Positions 55,769 through 64,000 of a stretch of DNA of 64,000 nt are shown here, in pieces. Source of the stretch: Bombyx mori (Eukaryota > Arthropoda > Insecta > Lepidoptera > Bombycidae); the NCBI RefSeq assembly GCF_030269925.1, contig NC_085121.1, forward strand, positions 16,757,501-16,821,500, given 5' to 3'. Position numbers and translations under genes: made by a program. The notes below the pieces were generated by a model. The model did no database searches. It worked only from the letters and a program-made list of their open reading frames with translations, and was not told the origin of the DNA. The stretch's first letter is position 1. Each line of letters starts with the position of its first letter.

Positions 55769-56942
55769 TTTTTCTTGATAAGAACGTTTTTGTTCCTTTT
55801 TTATATCAGTTGGAAACCATAATAATATAGCATTTGACCTATCTCTCAAATTTGTCTTTTCTAATCTCTGAGGCAATGTTTCTCTCCTCTACTAGTAAAC
55901 AACCTCAGTCAACATTACCAACTACCCACTCTCCAAATAAGTTATTATAGCATTATTTGCACATTAAATCCACCTTAATTACGAACTCACGAGGCCAGAA
56001 AACTCTAAACATTCGGCACGGTACTCACGACGGATTTGAATAAAATATGAACGAATTTCAAAACGTGGGTAGTTGTGTTTATCACTGAGCTTATGTATGT
56101 AAGATCGTTTTCGATGAAATGAGGCTTCATTGAATTATGAGCTGTGTGTAGTATCGTTAAAGAGTGTAATTGCGTGCATGTTTGTGGATTGGTTTAATAG
56201 AAAAGAGAACAGCGGTTTTAAATTTAACTTGAATATAACGTCTCATAAATAAAAAGTCTTAAGGAATTGTTAACTTGTGGCTTAAATAACTTGTGTACCC
56301 ATTTAGCGATCCTAAAGTAGAGTTGAAGATGGAGTGGCATTTACGATGATTTGTTGGAGTTATCTAAAGTTAATCGAAAATGAATTTTATAAGTATCTAA
56401 ATTAAGACTTTAAAATAATGCGGAAATCAATATTGAATTTCCTTATTTGTGTTATCTCTGACAATAAATACTTTAATGTGGTAATATTATTTTATTTTGT
56501 GTCACGAAAAAATAATTTTCAGTTTATTCAGTTTGTGTTTGTAAATGTTTATTTATTTGTTTAAGCTTCATTGCCGACAAGGTCATACTTTTTTTAATTA
56601 TTAAAATTATACAAATATGTATTTTAAAATATAATAACTATAAATAAATATTATACATGATTATGTTACATTAACTCTTTACGTATTTCGGTCTACGTAA
56701 TCTGAAATTCAATGAATTTTTCCTTTTGTGTTAAAAGCAAACCTTGATCTGACCTTGGGTCATTTGTCTCAAGGTAGGTAGTTGTAACAAGTGACTGAGA
56801 AAACGCATCGTATTTTTTAAATAAATTTGTATAATATACTTAACAGAATAGCATGCCTATTCTTTGTCTCTTAATTTTGAGCCATTTTCCAAGTGAGTCA
56901 TAGCCCTACTGGCTATTAGAAAGGCACTTTTAAAACAAATGT
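55769..56942. other. No feature recognised
   Basis: AT-rich, repeat-poor sequence. Confidence 0.5.
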
Positions 56943-57202
56943 CTCGCGTGAAAGAAGTTAAACTTCTTTTGCGGTGTGTAGTATTGTGATTTTATTCTTT
57001 TTTCATTCTTAAATCAAAGTTATCTTGTGATAGGGAATGCTGTGTATAAGATAAACGATCTAGCTCGGTCTAGTGGTTCGCGAGACACTGTCTATCTTTT
57101 CACTCTCACTCTTCCTAAATTGTATTTTTTCTGCCTACCCGTAACGAATATATCACGAGTTAAATTATACTCTCAACGCGCAACGAAGAAGTTTCACTTC
57201 AA
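56943..57202 (+). mobile_element. MITE-like element, copy 4
   Basis: Reverse complement of copy 6 in three blocks: AAACTTCTTTTGCGGTGTG, TCGCGAGACACTGTCTATC and ACTCTCAACGCGC, then GAAGAAGTTTCACTTC. Confidence 0.6.
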
Positions 57203-58600
57203 TAAAATTGTTACTTAGTAATTCGTAATTTAGTTTAACTTTTGGAAGACCAAACTGTAGCGACGTGTTTCGAACCACTCCCCGACTATCGTCGCTAATA
57301 AATCGTTCTGAATAAGCCCAAAGAGGGCATACCGAATATTATTTTCGTGATTAATCATGGACAGTGACAATACTGTAATGAAGGCCTACACTAACCGCCG
57401 TCATATACCATATGTATCTAAGATTGGTAGTGATTGAAACATAGAGCATTATTTGTGGAGCTCTCCAATATAAGAAGATTTTTAAGAACAATTATCTTGT
57501 CTCGTTTATTCTTTTGCTAGCGTTCGTGCCCCTAAGCAAAAATAAATATGAGTATTGTGTTTTAAATATAAATCGCTCTTAACTTGTACCATTTCCAGCC
57601 TAGCGTTGTTCAAATAACGAGGATTAAATCATTAATTAATTTACAGCACTGACAAAGTACACTTATTGTTGTGTACAGGAAAACAGATAAGCAGTACATG
57701 TTTGTGTTTGCACGTATCATGTATTTAGTTGTGCGGGAAAATGTTTTGGGCATTCTGAAGATCAGCTTCGGAATATTGTTGATGAAATAAAAAAAGAAGT
57801 TGTCAATTTTTTATCAAATTTACGAGTAAAACTTAATTTTTATCAATAAACAATTTCCTTTCGAAAAAGAGTATTTTGCAAGTGTTGTGGTTTTGACTAA
57901 GACAACCGATACAGCAATGTAAGTGTTAGCACTGACTTTGACAACAACTGGTTTGTTTTGAACGATGTCTGATGTACGCTTCGAATAGGAATGTACAACA
58001 TACCTATCAACACCATGCAAGTCAAACTTGGTCAACGCTTCTCAAAGATAATAGAGCAACTTAAGGATCTCGGTAGATTTATATTATACTTCTTTACATA
58101 TTGAAAAACAAAGAATATTTCACTTTCAAAGATTTATTAGTTAAACGATGATAATGTTTCGCAACAGAAGTAGGATCGTATTCTGCCAGTTCATATGCGG
58201 GCGTACAATGTGCTTTTGCATTAGTGGAATGATTTAATTAGACAAAATTTATATTACACATTAATTTATATTTTTCTGCAAACAACTTGTTCGTAAACAA
58301 ACAGAGTAAGATCTCGCTAATTGGTGATTAACGATAACCGCCGATTCCCGATTATTAAACCCCGCTTTTAAATTGATCTGCTTGAGAATGAGTGGCTTAA
58401 GTTGATGGTTTTATCAGCAGAAGTACCTATTTTAAATAGTTTTCATTAGACATTAGAAAATCGAGAAAATAGCAGCGTACTTCTGCAAGGAACTAATATT
58501 TAGCGACATAGATTGTACAAAGAAATTTGTACCATAATAAAGAAATTTGGATTAATTTAGTAACATCAATAGCTATTTGTGGCAAGGTATGTTGCGAATC
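57203..58600. other. No feature recognised
   Basis: AT-rich, repeat-poor. A 71-codon minus ORF (58035-57820) has no recognisable motif. Confidence 0.5.
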
Positions 58601-58820
58601 TTTTTTTATTAAGATTGATGGATTTCTGTTGGCCCGGAGGCCTTTCCAGTTTGACCAGGACAGGTGGGCGAGTGAAGGCTCTGCCAGGATGGGTGGGATT
58701 TGCTAACAGCTGCCCGAGCGCCTCCAAAGGAGACCTAACAACTCAAGAGCACCTGCTTCGCGAAAGAATCTACTACCGGATCGGAATCGCGAGCCGCTGA
58801 TTAGATCCGGCGAGAAGTCT
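58601..58820 (-). mobile_element. 3'-UTR fragment of the Jockey-type LINE
   Basis: T-run followed by the family's 3' UTR (GGCCTTTCCAGTTTGACC, GCTAACAGCTGCCCGAGCG), truncated within the hairpin (GATCCGGCGAGAAG). No coding sequence is left. An RTE-like fragment begins about 40 bp to the right. Confidence 0.85.
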
Positions 58821-58859
58821 TGTAAGTACGGGTGGGTGACGACATCCTACTTATTCTCT

Positions 58860-59180
58860 GCGTAGCATTCAGCAAGATTCGGATATACAAAACTATAGTC
58901 AGACCGATATTATTATATGGATGCGAAGCATGGACACAGAAAGAATAAACAAAACTGCTCACAAAAGTTACTGCGAAAGATACTAGGACTATTTCAGAAA
59001 GATGACTGTTCTTGGCACGTCACGAAAAGCAAGGATGTGGAGAGTCTTTTTGGTGAGCCAAATATTCTGGGGGAGATGAAGGTGTGTAGGCTCGGATGAC
59101 TTGGGCATGTAGTGCGTATGGAGCAGGATCGGGCTGTGAAACGGGTGTACGCGGGTGTGCCGGAGGGACGCCGTCCCATA
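58860..59180 (+). mobile_element. Decayed RTE-like LINE fragment
   Basis: Frames interrupted by stops encode YYYMDAKHGHRK (from an LLYGCEAW-type motif), LLRKILGLFQKDD, LGHVVRMEQDRAVKRVYAG and PEGRRP. All are landmarks of the RT C-terminal region of RTE elements, in the correct order. Confidence 0.7.
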
Positions 59181-59439
59181 GGGAGCGTTTACGTTATGAT
59201 TGATGTGAACTCTTAGTAGCTACTGGAATACCTGGTTGAGCCGTGAGCTGTATTATATCCCTAGTCTGTTAAAGACTAAGGATATAAAAAATGTGTGTGT
59301 GTACGGTAGAAGTAGAACTTATAAAAAATAAGAATAATCGCAAGGGTCAACCACTCCGCAGTGCAATGGAGCCGGCTCACTCTGGGGGAACCGCCTGCAT
59401 GATCACGGTATCCTTACGCCAGGTATTTTTTTTCCTACC

Positions 59440-59505
59440 TAAGCTGAGAGCTTTGAGAGGCTATATCAGCGTAGCCTTAGCTCACGGGGCTCAAGCCTGA
59501 TGAAT
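59440..59505 (-). mobile_element. Small Jockey-like LINE tail fragment
   Basis: Only TTGAGAGGCTATATCAGCG and GCTCACGGGGCTCAAGCC remain. Confidence 0.55.
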
Positions 59506-59599
59506 ACGCCAGGTAAGTGTGATTTAGCAAGAGAAATACGAGAGCGTTTATCAACTGTGTAACATCTCGTCACCGCGATTCAGGAATTGTTGAATTTAC

Positions 59600-59850
59600 G
59601 TGCAGCGACATCTGTTGATGACAAACTAAATAGAAATAAAAGTATCTCAGGGCGCTCCGAGAGCCACGATAGCGTGCACGTACGTCAAAAACACACTGAA
59701 CTAGTCGGGGACGCGAGACCGGGTGGAGCGCTTCGTGATTTTTCGGCGCCGTTCGGAGCCGCTTCGGCAAGCCAATCGCGGCACACTTATTTTTTTGTTT
59801 CGTTTCATCGAGTTTGAAATCACAACGATTCAAAAGAAGTTTGACTTCAA
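59600..59850 (+). mobile_element. MITE-like element, copy 5 (tentative, GC-rich core)
   Basis: The right end GTTTGAAATCACAACGATTC, then AAGAAGTTTGACTTCAA, is the reverse complement of the left end of copy 2. The middle (59650-59785) is unusually GC-rich. The left limit is uncertain. Confidence 0.4.
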
Positions 59851-60404
59851 AAATAAATAGGAGGTATTCGTTCCAAAAGCAGTCTAGTCTCAGCCAACCA
59901 AGCTAAGCCATTTCTCGAGCCTTAATACCCCGCAAAGACCAAGAGTTTCCAAGGAGACCAAACGCAAGTGGGTATTAGTTAAGTGCTTAGTGCAGTTCCT
60001 GACTACTTTAATAGAACGATCTGTGTAAGCTAATTACCCTTATAAGTTGTTACCATTGTGGTGTGTGTTAAATAGTTTTGAAATTGGACTTTAATGTTGT
60101 TGGCTTAGGCTACACAATAATTCTTGTAATGTTTTATAATGAGTTCTGTGTAAATGCATTCTCTGGATGGATATTTTGTCGTATTTTTTTAACGGTGCGG
60201 CATGTATCTGCTCTTGTCTTTCAATGAACGATTTTGCTAAGCCCTAATGGAAATAGATACAGTTTTATTTCGATAAATGTGGTCTTTCACAGAAGATTCT
60301 GGCAGTCCTATGAAATCAGTACTTCGTCTGAAAATTAATTAATCGTTTTGTACATGTGATCACGGCAAGTCAGCAGAAAGAAACAAATATTTCTTAATGT
60401 ATCT
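59851..60404. other. No feature recognised
   Basis: AT-rich; nothing supportable. Confidence 0.5.
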
Positions 60405-60722
60405 TTGTTTTTTATTGCCCTTGCAGGAATACAAGCATACGGCTCACCTGATGGTGAGTGGTTACCCGTGGACTTCAGCAATGCCTACCGTTAAGTACTT
60501 TCCACAAGGCTCGTTTAAAGAAGGACATGTCACAGCGCTCGCGAAATACCGTGGAGGTGAGTTCATTTCTCATCCGGATGGTACGTGGCAAAAAAGATCT
60601 CTGGAAACGCACTGTGGATCCAGAACGCAGTGGCTCCAGCTAGTATGGATGAACTATACTCCGATGGCGGGCGGTGCGACAGTAAAAACGAGACGATGGA
60701 ATCGTCTCAATTAATTCGTCAG
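60405..60722 (-). mobile_element. BMC1-like LINE 3' fragment
   Basis: T-run (TTTTTTATTGCCC), the family 3' UTR with a small deletion, and the last ~60 codons of the ORF on the minus strand, ending near TTAATTCGTCAGAGC. Confidence 0.85.
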
Positions 60723-60929
60723 AGCATCTTACGCAAACCTAGTAACTAAAACTAAATATTATAAAACCCAGATATTTGCTGCAGGTTCGACACCACTATC
60801 ACTGGCTGTGTGGTATCTACCTGCAATAGTAGGTATCATCCGATCTCTTCTAGTGAAGGCGATTAGGAGATTCAACGAATAATCGGCAACGTTGTTCTCC
60901 GAATGTTATATCAGAACACCACCGTTCTA

Positions 60930-61180
60930 TCTTTTTTTTTTATTGCTTAGATAGGTGAATGAGCTCACAACCCACCTGGTGTTAAGTGGTTACTGGAGCC
61001 CATAGACATCTACGACGTAAATGCGCCACCTACTTCTAGATATCAGTTCTAAGATATCAGTATAGTTACAACGGCTACCCCGCCCTTCAAACCGAAACGC
61101 ATTACTGCTTCACGGCAGAAATAGGCAGGGTGATGGTACCTACCCGCGCGAACTCACAAGAGGTCCTACCACCAGTAAAT
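60930..61180 (-). mobile_element. Bm1 SINE, 5'-truncated
   Basis: Poly(T) through GAGGTCCTACCACCAGTAA. Confidence 0.9.
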
Positions 61181-61469
61181 GAACACATTATACATTGTAA
61201 TATGAACACATTAGTAAGGAAGAACGCATACATCGCGTTTACTTAAAATTGTAATTGAGCCGTGGCAATATTCGCAGAGCAATCTGTTTCCGCGAAAATC
61301 TAACTCTATTCTAGCGACCGTTATGTTTATCAATAACATTTAATATTTAACATTCTTTAATCATTATTTGAAACGTTACAGATTGTATTTTACATAATCA
61401 TTGTGAAAAGACAGTAACTAAATCGGTTAACAAAATTACAATTTCATATCATTAAACTTCCACTTCTAT

Positions 61470-61652
61470 TATTGGTCGTGAGGCGTCTTTTGAGCCCGTG
61501 TTTCGGTGTTGAAGGGCGAGGCAGCCTTGTACTGTAAAAACTGAGACTTAGAACTCTTGTCTCTAGTTGGGAGGCGAGATTAACGCGGTTGATGTCTATG
61601 GGCCCCAATGACTACTTAATATCAGGTCCGAACATCTTAGCAATAATAAAAC
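61470..61652 (+). mobile_element. Degenerate Bm1
   Basis: GGTCGTGAGGCGTCTTTTGA through CTTAGCAATAATAAAAC, with a deletion of the middle. Confidence 0.7.
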
Positions 61653-62159
61653 AAAATCTACTGCACCCTCTTTCTAGGCCTTGCTATTCCTTCGTCTCGT
61701 TTATAATTATAAAAAAAATACGTTGAAACAATCCAGTAAAAAACTCGCCACTCAAAGAAACATTACCGAGGCTTGCTTATAAAAATAGTCTCTGTCTACC
61801 CTCCTACGGGATTAAAATCGTGACTGCAGATTCCACTCAAGCGAGACCTTTAAAATAACAATATATCCGTACAAGGATAGAGACGGCGCGACGTTGAGAA
61901 TGTATACACTGAAACTCACTTCAGCTGACGAGATCGGAGGGACGCTTGTCCCGTGACACTAAAGCTGTAACTCTCACTGACACTATTTTCTCATATTTTT
62001 GGTAATACAAAGTTATATCAGGTTGAACTTCAGAGAAAATTACATTCACGATATCGAGGAGTAAAAGGTTGTTTAGCTTAAGCGACATTTTGCTTAATAC
62101 GCGACAATTGTCTTTGTAATTAAAGGTCCGTTTTATTTGGTAGTACTTATAATTTAATT
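61653..62159. other. No feature recognised
   Basis: No ORF or repeat identified. Confidence 0.5.
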
Positions 62160-62462
62160 TTTCCTACCTATGCTGATAGCCTTGAGAGGCTATATCAGCA
62201 TTACTCTAGCCTATAGGTGAGCTCTCGGGACTCAAACCGGTGGGGTTGCTAATACTGACCCTAGCAAGAGCAGTGATTCGCAGAATCTACCACCAGATCA
62301 GAAACGCGACCCACTCAGAAGTTCCGGCGAGAAACTCGGTGGGCTGTGTCTGTGGGTTAATTTACTCGCCGAGCCCTTCGTCGCAAGCGATGGGTTCGGC
62401 GAGGACGATGACCGGTGCTTAAAAGCTCCGTTAATGGATCGGAAGGATCCGTAATGACGTGT
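62160..62462 (-). mobile_element. Jockey-like LINE 3' tail
   Basis: Runs from TTTTCCTACCTATGCTGATAG to GTAATGACGTGT. The hairpin is present but its stem has two mismatches (CCCACCGAG/CTGAGTGGG). Confidence 0.75.
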
Positions 62463-63412
62463 TTATTTATAAACAACAATTTTATGTTTCTAATTTAACT
62501 TTAATTAAGCTCACCCCATTCTAATATCTGAAGTTTTTCATTATGATATTTTTTCCAAATTTTAAACTTTAAATGACTCTGCGTGAAGTTGAAAAAATGT
62601 CGCTTAAACCAAATCGCCTGTCACTCCTCAATAATTATGTTGTTACGCAATAGTGGAACTAAACACATTACATTTACAGTTTAATCTTGTATTTTTTTAT
62701 TGTCATTACATTGTGTCCAACGCTTCGAATACTTCACAGCTTTCGTGGTCACAAAGGACTACTATTATAAATTCGTCGACATTTGGATGTTCTTATAGTC
62801 AACTCTGTCGATTAAAAAAATATATTATATTTATAATAGCTACAAATGTACTATTATGTATACTATTAGTTCGGGCCTTGAGATACCACTAGTATGTTCT
62901 GTATAAAATGAAAAGTATCATTTAAATTTTATAATAATAATAATAATAATAAAAATCATTTATTAACTTAACATCACAGAAAATAAAATGAAATACAAAT
63001 AATAGAAAAGAAAAAAAAAGAGAAAAAGAGAAAAAGGAGGTGGCTCAGCTATTGCTGTTCAATGTTGATAAATCGAACAGCGCTGATTTTCAGTCACCCC
63101 CGTTTCCCTTTATGTAACATTAAAGCATTATTTTTGTGTAGCATTCAATGAATTACACAAAGCTCCGGTACAAAGCTTCCTATACAGAGATAAGTCTACA
63201 TGTACTACACTTACGGAGTGTTTGTTCTAGTTATAAATAACATTATTAGAGTGAACGCTGAGAGGTGCGATTACTCTTACCTCGTGTACACCTGCCTCTC
63301 GTTGATGAGTTACGAAACTTGTACCAGAGAAGTTAATATTACTTTTTTTTTGTTTACCCTCATTTCCTTTTTCTTTTAAGAGACCATTTACCTTTTTAGC
63401 ATGTAGGTGTTT
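62463..63412. other. No feature recognised except short low-complexity tracts
   Basis: AT-rich; GAACAGCGCTGATTTTCAG near 63078 could belong to a LINE tail, not identified. Confidence 0.4.
62935..62953. repeat. (TAA)n microsatellite
   Basis: Six TAA units; followed by an A-rich purine tract (62995-63035). Confidence 0.8.
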
Positions 63413-63773
63413 GAAGTGAAACTTCTTTAGGCGCGTTGAGAGTAAAATTTAACTCGCCACAATTTCCTTACGGCTAGAGAGAAAAGATAGAATTTAGGAA
63501 GATGAAGAATGAGAAAATAGACAGAGCGTCTCGCGAATCACTCGACCGTGGAGAGACTGTTGTTATTATGAAGTTTAGCAATTTCATATAAACTACAACA
63601 TTGCAAGGGTAACGGTGTGAACAGTTTAGCTTCTAAAATATTAAGAGAGAGTGATATTTTAAATAAAAGGAAAACAGTTTTAAATTATTACTAAAAACAT
63701 GAAAAACGCCACAATACTACGCACCGCACAAGAAGTTTCACTTCTTACACGTGAACCAAGTTGCACGTGCGTC
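63413..63773 (-). mobile_element. MITE-like element, copy 6
   Basis: GAAGTGAAACTTCTTT at the left and AAGAAGTTTCACTTC at the right form inverted ends. GGCGCGTTGAGAGTA is shared with copy 4 and ACGTGAACCAAGTTGC with copy 3. Non-coding. Confidence 0.6.
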
Positions 63774-64000
63774 AGTTTTTTTAACATGTAGGTTTTTTTT
63801 TGTCACGGAAAATGGTTGTGTTCGTTAGTCGTATGATGATACTTTTTGAATTGAATATTTTTCTACGAAATAGTCTGAAATAACACCGTCGGCTAAAAAA
63901 GGTCTCGCTAGACTACACCTTAGAATTAGGTTTATTTAATTTGAATTTAAAATTCGTTCTCTTGTTTATTTAGTATCTGATATTATTATATGCGTTTCAA

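Noticed and set aside
3655..62462. Idea that Jockey-like tails all stop at GTAATGACGTG and thus form a LINE-derived SINE
   Set aside because: Copies at 3.6 and 46.3 kb continue past this point with shared sequence (CTGCGGAC...GTAAACAGTCGA). The shared stop of the others is ordinary 5' truncation or decay.

Overview
The window is lepidopteran nuclear DNA, almost certainly from a silkworm (Bombyx mori or B. mandarina). It is AT-rich and intron/intergenic in character, and it is packed with copies of Bm1, the tRNA-derived silkworm SINE, and with 3' pieces of a BMC1-like LINE. Small lepidopteran Helitrons (5'-TC...CTAG-3' inserted between A and T) and several other LINE tails are also present. 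There is no prokaryotic gene organisation, CRISPR array or rRNA, and I found no intact tRNA gene.

One host gene can be assembled. On the minus strand, exon 1 (43287-43227), exon 2 (42098-41874) and exon 3 (35259-35129) join in frame into a predicted 138-residue secreted protein. It has a signal peptide and two tandem six-cysteine modules whose spacing is close to that of beta-defensins. A TATA-like box, an arthropod-type initiator and an AATAAA signal flank it. Its second intron (about 6.6 kb) contains a complete Jockey-type LINE that itself landed inside a Bm1 SINE. I consider this the most interesting object in the window.

Layout. 1-9.8 kb: Helitron, Bm1 and Jockey-like tails and a terminal-inverted-repeat (MITE-like) family. 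9.8-15.4 kb: LINE remnants, a Helitron and a 5'-truncated Jockey copy with a target duplication. 15.5-19.1 kb: a long BMC1-like LINE with an endonuclease/reverse-transcriptase ORF. 19.6-24.8 kb: Bm1 pieces, a LINE inserted in an unnamed repeat, and a Helitron. 24.85-30.0 kb: Jockey-type LINE copy A, both ORFs open. 30-35 kb: Bm1 copies and an alternating CA/CG tract. 35.1-43.3 kb: the host gene with Jockey copy B in its intron. 43.5-55.8 kb: a second SINE family, several Helitrons (one with its terminal 15-mer tandemly amplified) and RTE-like LINE ends. 55.8-64 kb: sparse, with MITE-like copies, LINE tails and Bm1.

The mobile elements are linked to each other. Bm1 and the BMC1-like LINE share a gap-free 71-nt 3' tail, which fits Bm1 being mobilised by that LINE. 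Two Jockey-type families share a 3'-UTR hairpin whose stem changes compensatorily between families. Three LINE insertions sit inside Bm1 SINEs. All identities were judged by eye, and no database search was possible.
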